Shown here: in pieces, positions 1 to 7,342 of the stretch
How positions within the stretch are numbered: the stretch's first letter is position 1
How the letters are laid out: every line of letters begins with the position of its first letter
Origin: CALWZE01 sp964645785
GTDB taxonomy: Bacteria > Bacillota > Clostridia > Oscillospirales > Ruminococcaceae
Assembly (NCBI GenBank): GCA_964645785.1
Contig: CAZYAV010000002.1
Coordinates: 13,689-77,688, forward strand
Length of the DNA: 64,000 nucleotides
Reading direction: 5' to 3'
Made by a program: the position numbers and the translations under genes
Notes under the pieces: model-generated
Told to the model about the DNA's origin: nothing
Seen by the model: the letters and a program-made list of their open reading frames with translations, nothing else
Databases searched by the model: none

Positions 1-6
1 CCGCCT

Positions 7-51
7 AAAGCCCCGAACACGCCCGGCCGGCAGGCCGTGTTCGGGGCTTTT
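7..51 (+). terminator. Intrinsic terminator at window edge
   Basis: A perfect 15-bp stem (7-21 with 36-50) is followed by TTTT. The A-tract on the left makes it usable in both directions. It probably ends a gene lying outside the window. Bases 52-293 hold nothing else I can support. Confidence 0.8.
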
Positions 52-293
52 ATGTTGCATCATGGGCGGGGTATAGACACCGCCGGATCAATTTGAGCGG
101 CGTTTGGCGGCGGGGCGGATATGCGATTCATCGCAGCGGTATTGCCGGCATATGGCCGGGCGGGCAGGCAAAGACCCCCAGCGCGCGTCGCCCCGAAACC
201 AATCCGGGAATCGGATGCGCCCCCTCGCCGCGCCGTTTCTTTATGATCGGGCGGCAGCGGTTGGGGAAGAAAAAACAGAACGGAAGCAGCCAG

Positions 294-539
294 ATGGCAC
301 ATCCAGATCGAAGCGCAGCCATGACAGCCCACGCGGCGGAGCGGTATCTGCGGGAGATTGGCCTCTCCATCACGAGCGACACCCTGCTGCGGTGTATCGG
401 GGAGGAGAAAATCCCCACCGGCTTTGTGGCTGCGGGGAAGAACCGCAGCCCGTTTATTTTCCGGCGATGGCTTGAGGACTGGGCGGAGACCGTGAAACCC
501 AAAGGTGAAAGCGGAGCGGAGAGGGAAACCGGTCAATGA
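294..539 (+). CDS. Small excisionase/HTH-like protein, probably a mobile-element relic
   Basis: An 81-residue reading frame. The part from residue 10 (second Met, at 321) reads like a small winged-helix excisionase domain: an AAxYLRE-type helix, a TSDTLLRCI recognition-helix-like stretch, a GEEKIP turn and a C-terminal RRWLEDWAE helix. Such proteins bind DNA next to integrases or resolvases, but no integrase is adjacent here. Neither start has a convincing ribosome-binding site. It stands alone between a terminator and a long gene-free tract, so it may be a decayed remnant. The family call is by eye from pattern only. Confidence 0.4.
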   Translation: MAHPDRSAAMTAHAAERYLREIGLSITSDTLLRCIGEEKIPTGFVAAGKNRSPFIFRRWLEDWAETVKPKGESGAERETGQ

Positions 540-900
540 AACCGGCCAGTAAGGCCGGAAATGCGGGAAACCCTGCGCTGCGCCGGGAGGCGGACAGCCG
601 CAGCACAGGCAGCCCGTGCGGGGAAAATCGGGCGGCGCCGTATCGCGATACACACCGCCCCGGCGGCGGTTCCCGCTCGGCGCGCGCTCACCGACAAAGC
701 GCGTTCCTGCCCGGTAAGGGCAGGCGATGCCCAATCGGGAAACAGCTGACAAAATAGACACAGGACAAGGCAGGATGCCGTGCTTTTTCCGGCAAAAAGC
801 TGGCAGCGACTGCGCAGGCGTCGCGAGCGCGTTTACAAGCGAGCAGCGTAGGCGCGGCGTGACTTTTTGCGGAGAGGAGGAGCAAGGGAGCGGAGCGGAT

Positions 901-933
901 GGTTTCTTTTCTGCCAAAGGCAAAAAAGAAACC
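901..933. repeat. Long perfect hairpin
   Basis: GGTTTCTTTT pairs with AAAAGAAACC, and an inner TGCC-aaa-GGCA stem continues it. It lies in a region with no gene, so it is not obviously a terminator of anything nearby. It could be a dispersed intergenic repeat. Confidence 0.6.
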
Positions 934-1064
934 GGAGCAGAGCGGACTTTGCGACGACGCGGACTTCAACCGGGATTAAACACAAAGTTCAACGATTTTC
1001 GCGCGCTGTCGATTCGTGCGGCTCCGAATTTGCCGCAGCCGTGCGAATTCGACATGCGTGGCTC

Positions 1065-1102
1065 GGTTGAAAAAATCAACAGGTTCAACACACTTTTCAA
1101 CA
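1065..1102. promoter_or_regulatory. Cluster of TTTTCAACA-like boxes
   Basis: A perfect TTTTCAACA lies at 1094-1102, with near matches GGTTGAAAA (1065-1073), AAATCAACA (1073-1081) and GGTTCAACA (1082-1090). The same motif clusters at 2900, 8454, 12138 and around oriC. I infer a DnaA-type binding cluster; see findings. Confidence 0.4.
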
Positions 1103-1146
1103 AAGCCGCCTCTCCCGGCTTCCCGAAACGCCACCGCCCGCACCCC

Positions 1147-1302
1147 GCTCGCCCCCCACACCCGGGCAGCCATTGCCGCCCGGCTCCCGCGCGCCGCCGA
1201 CCGGCCGTTTTCGAGCGGCCTCGCGCGGGGCAGGCCACCCGACCCGCCGCTGCACAATAAACAGCAAGCCCCGGCGGGTTCCTCCCCGCCGGGGCTTGCT
1301 TC
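1147..1302. repeat. Duplicated terminator-bearing unit, copy A
   Basis: About 155 bp closely resembling 1437-1590. Both share the segments GCGGCCTCGCGCGGG and CCGCTGCACA-TAAACAG, then a strong GC hairpin. Copy A ends in the hairpin 1263-1300. The function is unknown. Confidence 0.6.
1263..1300. terminator. Terminator-like hairpin in copy A
   Basis: AGCAAGCCCCGGCGGG pairs with CCCGCCGGGGCTTGCT around a short loop. No long T-run follows on either strand, so termination is plausible but not certain. Confidence 0.5.
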
Positions 1303-1436
1303 ACTGCCCGGAATTTTCCCGGCTGTGTTTGCGTAGTTTCATCTGTATACCCAGGTGCCGCGGTACAGCACGCTGCGGATACGGGACGCTTTTTCAGCGC
1401 CCACCTGCTTCGGTGTACTTCTTCCGCTCTCCGTTC

Positions 1437-1590
1437 GCTCCCCCGCACCCGGACAGCCATAGCCAACCGGCTCCCGTCTGCCACCGCCTGCCCGTTTTCG
1501 CGCGGCCTCGCGCGGGGACAGGCCGCCCAGCCTGCCGCTGCACAGTAAACAGAGCCCCCGGCGGGAAAACCCGCCGGGGGCTCGCTTTGC
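1437..1590. repeat. Duplicated terminator-bearing unit, copy B
   Basis: Second copy of the 1147-1302 unit, lying just downstream of the minus-strand kinase-like gene. It contains the hairpin 1552-1583. Confidence 0.6.
1552..1583 (-). terminator. Terminator of the kinase-like gene
   Basis: A perfect 14-bp stem GAGCCCCCGGCGGG/CCCGCCGGGGGCTC with an AAAA loop, followed on the minus strand by a short T-containing tail. It is about 100 bp beyond the stop of the gene at 1686-2783. Confidence 0.6.
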
Positions 1591-1685
1591 CGGGCAAAAA
1601 ATCAGCCGGCAGGAAAGGATACCGTTATTTTGCCGCGCAGTCTGCGCTTCCCATGCCGCTCCCGCGGCCCGCGCGCCGCCCGCCC

Positions 1686-2783
1686 TCAGCGCGGAATCTC
1701 GCAGACGCCGCAAAGCTCAATATACAGGGAGGAAAAGCGGTCGGTCACATAATTGCTCACCGACGCGCGGAAGCCGGCCGAATTCTCCAGCGCCGTGTCG
1801 AAGGAGAGCGCAACCGTCGTCCCCTCGCCGTACCGGCTGTTGAGCACAAGCGCCCCGCCGTGGGTCTCGCAAAACAGGGAGGCGATCGTCAGCCCCAGGC
1901 CGAGCCCGGGCGCCTGCCCGCCGTCGGCCGCCGGTTCGGTTGAGAAAAAGGGTCGGGCTGCCAGCGCCACGTTTTCGTCCCGGATCCCGGCGCCCTGATC
2001 CCGCACCACAATCTGCGCCTTGCCGCCCTGCGACGAAACGCAGACAGCGATGCGGTTATTCTCCCTTGTGTACAGAATCGCGTTGAGCAGGATGTTCATC
2101 AGGGCGCGCTCGCACAGCTTGATGTCCACGCACGCGATGACCGGCGCGTCCTTGACCGTCACCGCGATGTCGATGTGCTGCTTGAGGACGCTCTGCGCCG
2201 AAAGGCAGATTGCCCGCGCCAGCTCGCCGACGTCGCAATTGCGCCTGGACAGCGCAAGCGTGCCCGAAAGGTACCCTGCGTAGAGGGTGACGTTGCTCAT
2301 CCCGCGCAGAATCTGGTAAGAGCTGGAGCGGATGTTGGAGAACATCTGCTCCATTTCAGGGTCGTCGGTGTCAAACGCCTGTTCCACCGCCGCCGCAGAC
2401 AGATTGAGTTTATCCAGGCTGCCGCGCACAAGGCCGGTAAACAGCTCTATGCCGCTCGCCGAAAAGCGCCGGCTCTTTGCGGAGGCGTTCACCGCGTCAA
2501 ACAGCAGCAGGCAGCCGCCCTCCACCCGGCTGAGCATCAGACCGGACGGCTCGGCAAACTCGGCGCCCGGCCGCAGATACACCGTCCCCGCGCGCGCAAG
2601 GCTCTCCTCATTTTCCGGCGTGAATACGCATTTCACAAACAGCCCGGTGTTGACAAAGTCAAACGCCGGCTGCTGCGCGGCTTTATTTTTCCAAACCGGC
2701 TTTCTCTCCTCGTCAAAGAGAACGGCCGCGCAGTCCGCCCCGTCGTACAGAAGCGCAACACTGTCGGATATGCTCTGGTTCAT
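1686..2783 (-). CDS. Sensor histidine kinase-like ATPase lacking the usual phospho-acceptor His
   Basis: 365 residues with no membrane segment, so a cytosolic GHKL-fold protein. The N-terminal ~115 residues look PAS-like. A helical stretch at about 140-175 stands where the dimerisation/phosphotransfer domain should be, and the ATPase domain fills about 215-340. The N box is ERALMNILLNAILYT, the G1 box DQGAGI and the G2 box GLGLGL. The helical stretch (MEQMFSNIRSSSYQILRG) has no H-E/D-x-R-T-P motif, so classical autophosphorylation is doubtful. Upstream lie three tandem Spo0A-like boxes over the likely promoter, which hints at a link to stationary-phase or sporulation control. No response regulator is adjacent. 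Confidence 0.7.
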   Translation of the reverse strand: MNQSISDSVALLYDGADCAAVLFDEERKPVWKNKAAQQPAFDFVNTGLFVKCVFTPENEESLARAGTVYLRPGAEFAEPSGLMLSRVEGGCLLLFDAVNASAKSRRFSASGIELFTGLVRGSLDKLNLSAAAVEQAFDTDDPEMEQMFSNIRSSSYQILRGMSNVTLYAGYLSGTLALSRRNCDVGELARAICLSAQSVLKQHIDIAVTVKDAPVIACVDIKLCERALMNILLNAILYTRENNRIAVCVSSQGGKAQIVVRDQGAGIRDENVALAARPFFSTEPAADGGQAPGLGLGLTIASLFCETHGGALVLNSRYGEGTTVALSFDTALENSAGFRASVSNYVTDRFSSLYIELCGVCEIPR

Positions 2784-2819
2784 AAACGTGACCTTTTACC
2801 CTGTTTATTTTATACCCTC

Positions 2820-2849
2820 AATATAGCATAGAATGTCGAATCCTGTCGA
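2820..2849 (-). promoter_or_regulatory. Candidate promoter of the kinase-like gene
   Basis: Read on the minus strand, TCGACA (2844-2849) is separated by 18 bp from TATATT (2820-2825), with TGC just before the -10. Two of the three Spo0A-like boxes overlap it. Confidence 0.45.
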
Positions 2850-2860
2850 GTTTTGTCAAA
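2834..2860 (+). promoter_or_regulatory. Three tandem Spo0A-like boxes at exact 10-bp spacing
   Basis: TGTCGAA (2834-2840), TGTCGAG (2844-2850) and TGTCAAA (2854-2860) follow each other with a 10-bp period, one helical turn. The first matches the published 0A-box core TGTCGAA exactly. They overlap the -35 and spacer of the kinase-like gene's likely promoter. Confidence 0.5.
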
Positions 2861-2899
2861 AGTAGATTAACTGTATTTTTAATTGCCGAATTTACGAGT

Positions 2900-2929
2900 T
2901 GTTGAAAACACGGTTGAAACTGTTAAAAC
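2900..2929. promoter_or_regulatory. Cluster of TGTTGAAAA-like boxes
   Basis: TGTTGAAAA (2900-2908, perfect), GGTTGAAAC (2912-2920) and TGTTAAAAC (2921-2929) lie in tandem between the divergent kinase-like and FemAB genes. It belongs to the same motif family as the other clusters in this window. Confidence 0.4.
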
Positions 2930-2976
2930 CGGCACAAACTATACTGCATGCGGGCAGTGCTATTGTATGCGCGGCG

Positions 2977-3005
2977 TTTCTCTTTTACTCACGGTATGCT
3001 ATAAT
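2977..3005 (+). promoter_or_regulatory. Extended -10 promoter of the FemAB gene
   Basis: TATAAT (3000-3005) is preceded by TGC, an extended -10. The -35 (TTTCTC, 2977-2982) is poor. It implies a GC-rich leader of about 240 nt before the FemAB start; I see no known riboswitch in that leader. Confidence 0.55.
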
Positions 3006-3252
3006 ATTATTTACCTTTATTGAACCGCTCGCCCCAACGCGGTTTGCGGCGGCCGGCGAAACCGCCGCCGTCCATTCACGCTGCGCCGCTCATGGGGTAT
3101 ACCAAAAATTGCGGCCGGAACAGACGCGGCGGCAGCCATGCCGGCGGCGGAAGTTCTGCGCCCTTTTCCGTCCCAGGCTCCGGCATAACGCGGCGGCTCT
3201 GCCTCCGCCGGCCGGAGACCAAATACAGAATATCCGCTGGGAGTTATACAAT

Positions 3253-4542
3253 ATGAATTTTATACAGGACATTGAGAAAGACCGGTACGACGCCTTTGTG
3301 CGCAGCCACCCCAAAAAATCCCACTTTATGCAGTCGGTCGCGTGGGGGGAGCTCAACGAGCAGGAGAAGGGGATGCGCGCGCACTATGTCGGGCTGGAAA
3401 ACGAGGCGGGCGAGCTGTGCGCGGCGGCGCTGCTGCTGGAGCGCAAGCCCCCGCTGTTCCCGCCCTATTTCTATTCGCCGCGCGGGTTTGTGGTGGATTT
3501 TGAGGACTGGGCGCTGCTCGACGAATTCTGCCGCGCGGTGTTCCGGTTTGTCCGGCAGCGGGGCGGGATGTTCCTCAAAATCGACCCGGACATCGAGCGG
3601 CGGGAGATTGACGGGCACGGCAATCCGGTGCCCGGCGGGGCGGACAATGCCGCCCTCATCGAGCATTTGCAGGCAATCGGGTTCAGGCACCGGGGCTTCA
3701 ACCTCGGCTTTGAGGGGCGGCAGCCGCGCTTCACCTTCCGCATCGACCTCACCCCAACCGACGCCGAGATCGACCGCAAAATTGTCGGCAACGTGCTGAA
3801 AAACGTCAAAAAATCCCACCGGTACGCCTGTGAGGTGGTGCGCGGCACAAGCGCCGACGTAAAGGAGCTGCACCGGCTGATCACCATCACCAGCGAGCGG
3901 GACGAGTTTGTCGGCTACAGCGCGCACTACTATCAGAGCATGTTCGACCGGCTTGACCGGCACGGGATGGCAAACCTCTATCTCGGCAGGGTCGACCCCG
4001 CGGCGACGGTCGGGCTGCTCCGGCAGGAGCTGGACGCGCTGCTTGAAAAGCGCAAGACGCTGCGCAAGCCGGGGCCGCTCGCGGAATCCGAGCTGAGCGA
4101 GCAGCGGCTCAACCGCGAAATCAGCCAGTTTGAGGATTACGCGCGGCAGTATCCAAACGGCGCGGTCATCAGCGCGCACTTTGTGATTCATTACGGGGAC
4201 AAATCCTGGGCGGTTCACGCGGGCAGCGACAAGCTGATGAGCGAGACCTTCATCAACAACCGGGTTTATTACGAAAAAATCCACGACGCCAAAGCGCAGG
4301 GCGCCAAGCTGCTCGACCAGTTCGGGACGGTCGGCAACCCCGACACCAGCCCGTTAAAGTCCCTCCATGAGTTTAAACGGCAGTTTGGCGGGAAATATGT
4401 CGAATTTTTGGGAGAATTCGATTTTGTCGCCAAAAGCTTCTGGTATTTTCTGTATAACCGTGTGCTGCCGGCCTACCGCCGGGCGCGCATCGGCCTGAAG
4501 ATGGCGCTGCGGCGGGGAACCGGCGGAAAAGAAAAGCCCTGA
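3253..4542 (+). CDS. FemAB/MurM-family peptidoglycan bridge aminoacyltransferase
   Basis: 429 residues from the ATG at 3253, chosen because GGGAG lies 10-15 bp upstream; the open frame extends further left without a better start. The family moves amino acids from aminoacyl-tRNA to the peptide stem of lipid-linked peptidoglycan precursors. Seen here: an acyltransferase-like N-terminal half (SHFMQSVAWGEL near residue 20, FSPRG-type FYSPRG near 75) and a second half with the charged helical arm at about 255-300 typical of Fem proteins. The FDFVAKSFWYFLYN C-terminus is also family-like. Substrate amino acid cannot be told from sequence. Confidence 0.8.
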   Translation: MNFIQDIEKDRYDAFVRSHPKKSHFMQSVAWGELNEQEKGMRAHYVGLENEAGELCAAALLLERKPPLFPPYFYSPRGFVVDFEDWALLDEFCRAVFRFVRQRGGMFLKIDPDIERREIDGHGNPVPGGADNAALIEHLQAIGFRHRGFNLGFEGRQPRFTFRIDLTPTDAEIDRKIVGNVLKNVKKSHRYACEVVRGTSADVKELHRLITITSERDEFVGYSAHYYQSMFDRLDRHGMANLYLGRVDPAATVGLLRQELDALLEKRKTLRKPGPLAESELSEQRLNREISQFEDYARQYPNGAVISAHFVIHYGDKSWAVHAGSDKLMSETFINNRVYYEKIHDAKAQGAKLLDQFGTVGNPDTSPLKSLHEFKRQFGGKYVEFLGEFDFVAKSFWYFLYNRVLPAYRRARIGLKMALRRGTGGKEKP

Positions 4543-5002
4543 GCGCGCGGCGGCGTCGGGCGGAATTTCGGCTGCGGGGTCACGCCGCCAATCAGGGCAA
4601 GGCGAAGCCGGGCGGGGCACCGCCGCCCGGCTGCGGCAGCCCCGCATACATCAGGCCGCCCGCTTCCTGCGCCGGGCGCTTCCCTTACCCGGGCGGTTCC
4701 GGCCGATGATTGCGCAGACCCGGACATTGCGTCACAGCGCCGCAATACTTTGAAACCGTATGCAGCGGCTCTCCCGAACCGGCCGCGCGCCGCAGCGGGA
4801 AGCGCCGTTTCCGGCAAATTTTTTGCGCCGCCAAAGTGTGCGGCCTGGCTGTTTTTTCCGCCCCGCCGTTCGGGGCAAAGAAAAGCCGGGCGGGAGCGCC
4901 GCCGCCCAGCGCGGCAGCCCCGCATAAGCGAAGCCGCCCGCCTCCTGTGCTCGGGTGATTCCGGCGGGTGGATCCTGTAACAATAGAAAGAGGTTTGTTG
5001 CC
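4543..5002. repeat. Gene-free spacer with a pair of about 75-bp direct repeats
   Basis: No coding pattern. The segments 4604-4679 and 4882-4958 resemble each other: AAGCCGGGCGGG, then CGCCGCCC, CGGCAGCCCCGCATA, GCCGCCCGC and TCCTG. The second copy ends about 45 bp before the CPBP gene start. Confidence 0.5.
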
Positions 5003-5905
5003 ATGGAAAAAAGAACGTTTAACCGGCTCGGGCTCGGGCTGCTCGGGATGAGCCTCATGACCATTTTTATGCAGGTGCTGATTATGCTGGTGCTCCGGCT
5101 TGCGTTTCCGGCCGCGCTCGGCTATGACGGGCTGAGCTACCTACTCATCGCGGCGTTTTATCTGTTTGGCGTGCCGGTTTTCTGGCTGATTACCCGGCGG
5201 CTGCCGGTCAGCAAGCCGGTTGAAAAGCGGCCGGTGACCCTCGGCTCGACCCTGACCCTGTTTCTGATCTCGTTCGGGATTCTCATCCTGTTCAGTATGC
5301 TCGGCAATCTGGCCGCCACCCTGATCGGGCTGCTGCGCGGCGCGCCGGTCAACGACGCGGTCAGCAGCCTGCTGGAAAGCCCGAGCTATTTCTGGATCCT
5401 GCTGATTGTCTGCTTCTGCTCCCCCATTGTGGAGGAGTTTCTGTTCCGCGGGCTGCTGCTCGACCGGCTGCGCCCGTTTGGCGACCGGGTCGCGATTCTC
5501 TACAGCGGGATTGCGTTCGGGCTGTTTCATATGGATCTGCGCCAGCTGTGCTACGCCATCCCGCTCGGCATGGTGTTCGCCTACATCACCCTGCGAACCG
5601 GCAGCATCCGGCAGACGGTTCTGCTGCATATGCTTGTCAACTTCTTCGGCTCGTTTTTAACCCTGTTTTTGCAGGATAAGCTCGGCACGGCGGGGCTGCT
5701 GCTTTACCTCGGGTTCGCGCTGGCGGCGGTTGTGTTCGCGGTGGTCTGGCTGGCGGTTCATCACCGCGGCCTGCGGCTGGATGGCGCGCGGTTCTCCTTT
5801 TCCCGCCCCATCACGGCGCGGCTGGTCTGTCTGAACCCCGGTTCGGTTCTTTACGCCGTTTTCTGTGCCGGAATGCTGCTGTTCAACCTGCTTTTTACGG
5901 CCTGA
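5003..5905 (+). CDS. CPBP-family intramembrane glutamic endopeptidase
   Basis: 300 residues from the ATG at 5003, with AAAGAGG 10-16 bp upstream. At least seven hydrophobic segments place it in the cytoplasmic membrane. The CPBP (Abi/CAAX protease) motifs are present in order: EEFLFRG (EExxxR) near residue 151, FGLFHMD (FxxxH) near 180, and LHMLVNFFG (HxxxN/B) near 216. Family members cleave prenylated or leaderless peptides within the membrane, and some give bacteriocin self-immunity. No bacteriocin gene is adjacent, so the substrate is unknown. It precedes gap, which has its own promoter. Confidence 0.85.
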   Translation: MEKRTFNRLGLGLLGMSLMTIFMQVLIMLVLRLAFPAALGYDGLSYLLIAAFYLFGVPVFWLITRRLPVSKPVEKRPVTLGSTLTLFLISFGILILFSMLGNLAATLIGLLRGAPVNDAVSSLLESPSYFWILLIVCFCSPIVEEFLFRGLLLDRLRPFGDRVAILYSGIAFGLFHMDLRQLCYAIPLGMVFAYITLRTGSIRQTVLLHMLVNFFGSFLTLFLQDKLGTAGLLLYLGFALAAVVFAVVWLAVHHRGLRLDGARFSFSRPITARLVCLNPGSVLYAVFCAGMLLFNLLFTA

Positions 5906-5970
5906 GGAGCTATCGTCAAACTGCCCGGAACTTCCGGCCGGAAATGCGCTTTGTTCATGAAGATTTCACA

Positions 5971-5999
5971 TTGTTTTGACCGTTCGCTTTTGGTATAAT
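5971..5999 (+). promoter_or_regulatory. Promoter of gap
   Basis: TTGTTT (5971-5976), 17-bp spacer, TATAAT (5994-5999), with TG one base before the -10 (extended). It fits a housekeeping sigma-A promoter and gives a leader of about 30 nt. Confidence 0.75.
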
Positions 6000-6037
6000 A
6001 TAAACGCAATATTATGAAAATTTTGGGGGTAATTCAA

Positions 6038-7048
6038 ATGGCTATTAAAGTTGCGATCAATGGCTTTGGCCGCATCGGCCGTCTTGCGTTCCGTCAGATG
6101 CATGTCGCGGAGGGCTATGAGGTCGTCGCGATCAACGATCTGACCGATCCGAAAATGCTCGCGCATCTGCTGAAATACGATTCCGCGCAGGGTCGCTATG
6201 ACGGCCACACGGTTGAGGCGAAGGAGAACTCGATCGTTGTCGACGGCAAGGAGATCACCATCTACAGCGAGAAGGACGCCGCGAATCTTCCCTGGGGCAA
6301 GATCGGCGTGGACGTCGTGCTGGAGTGCACTGGCTTCTACACCTCGAAGGAGAAGGCCTCCGCGCACCTCAAGGCCGGCGCGAAAAAGGTTGTCATCTCC
6401 GCGCCCGCGGGCAACGACCTGCCCACCATCGTCTACTCGGTCAACGAAAAGACCCTGAGCAAGGACGACGCGGTGATTTCGGCCGCTTCCTGCACAACCA
6501 ACTGCCTTGCGCCGATGGCGAACACCCTGAACAAATATGCGCCGATTGTCAGCGGCATCATGACCACCGTCCACGCCTACACCGGCGACCAGATGGTGCT
6601 TGACGGCCCGCACCGCAAGGGCGACCTGCGCCGCGCCCGCGCCGCCGCAGAGAACATCGTCCCGAACTCGACCGGCGCCGCGAAGGCGATCGGCCTTGTC
6701 ATCCCCGAGCTGAACGGCAAGCTCATCGGCTCCGCGCAGCGCGTGCCGGTCAAGACCGGTTCGACCACGATTCTCGTCGCGGTTGTCAAGGGCAAGGACG
6801 TGACGGTGGACGGCATCAACGCCGCGATGAAGGCTGCCTCCAACGATTCGTTCGGCTACACCGAGGAGCCGCTGGTTTCCAGCGATATCATCGGCATCAC
6901 CTACGGCTCGCTGTTTGACGCGACCCAGACGATGGTCTCCAAGATCGACGACGACACCTATCAGGTGCAGGTCGTGTCCTGGTACGACAACGAGAACAGC
7001 TACACCAGCCAGATGGTTCGCACCATCAAGTACTTCGCGGAGCTGTAA
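6038..7048 (+). CDS. gap: Glyceraldehyde-3-phosphate dehydrogenase (type I)
   Basis: 336 residues from the ATG at 6038 (GGGGG 9-13 bp upstream; the upstream in-frame ATG at 6014 has no site). The enzyme oxidises glyceraldehyde 3-phosphate with NAD and phosphate in glycolysis. The Rossmann start INGFGRIGRLAFRQM and the catalytic-Cys motif SAASCTTNCLAP (Cys near residue 152) are intact, as is the S-loop/phosphate-binding RRARAAAENIVPNSTGAAKA region. It is monocistronic between a strong promoter and a strong terminator. Its direction is against the leftward fork expected from oriC at 18-20 kb, unusual for so highly expressed a gene. Confidence 0.97.
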   Translation: MAIKVAINGFGRIGRLAFRQMHVAEGYEVVAINDLTDPKMLAHLLKYDSAQGRYDGHTVEAKENSIVVDGKEITIYSEKDAANLPWGKIGVDVVLECTGFYTSKEKASAHLKAGAKKVVISAPAGNDLPTIVYSVNEKTLSKDDAVISAASCTTNCLAPMANTLNKYAPIVSGIMTTVHAYTGDQMVLDGPHRKGDLRRARAAAENIVPNSTGAAKAIGLVIPELNGKLIGSAQRVPVKTGSTTILVAVVKGKDVTVDGINAAMKAASNDSFGYTEEPLVSSDIIGITYGSLFDATQTMVSKIDDDTYQVQVVSWYDNENSYTSQMVRTIKYFAEL

Positions 7049-7073
7049 TCCCGGCATTTTAACCGCAATATTG

Positions 7074-7109
7074 AACCCGCCCCGGCCATCTGGCCGGGGC
7101 GGGTTTTTT
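7074..7109 (+). terminator. Terminator of gap
   Basis: A perfect 16-bp GC-rich stem, AACCCGCCCCGGCCA with its complement, ends in TTTTTT. It lies 25 bp after the gap stop. Confidence 0.95.
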
Positions 7110-7273
7110 CGCGCCTATCCCTACCCAAAAAGCGGCGCGGTTTTCCAGCGGCGGGCGGCTGCCTTTTTGTCCGGAATTTGGCGCCTGTTTTTCGGCTTAT
7201 GATTCCGCGGCGGCGCGCTTTGCAGGGCGTGCAAAAAACCGCCGGAATGCGCGAAAAATTCCTGTTAACCCCC

Positions 7274-7302
7274 TTGACAGCATATATATATATATATATA
7301 AT
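7274..7302 (+). promoter_or_regulatory. Consensus promoter whose spacer is a TA repeat
   Basis: TTGACA (7274-7279), 17-bp spacer, TATAAT (7297-7302). A pure alternating AT run from 7282 to 7300 fills the spacer and runs into the -10 box. The -10 overlaps the ATG at 7301, so that ATG should lie upstream of the transcription start (about 7309). Slippage of the repeat would change spacer length in 2-bp steps. Confidence 0.8.
7282..7300. repeat. (AT)9 dinucleotide repeat
   Basis: Nineteen bases of perfect alternating A and T, standing out in a GC-rich genome. It sits inside the promoter described at 7274-7302. Confidence 0.95.
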
Positions 7303-7342
7303 GGATAATATAAAAAAATTTGACTGGCTGGGAGGAAGCGCG

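Larger units (their letters stand above)
540..1685. other. Gene-free GC-rich tract with hairpins, boxes and a duplicated unit
   Basis: No reading frame here has a credible start or a family pattern. The tract holds a long hairpin (901-933), a cluster of TTTTCAACA-type motifs (1065-1102) and two copies of a terminator-bearing unit (1147-1302 and 1437-1590). Confidence 0.6.

Noticed and set aside
2899..3252. Extended N-terminus of the FemAB protein
   Set aside because: The upstream frame crosses the promoter and the box cluster and does not look like protein; GGGAG supports the ATG at 3253.
7301..7303. ATG as the start of the CFI-box gene
   Set aside because: It overlaps the -10 box and has no ribosome-binding site; the TTG at 7343 has a strong one.
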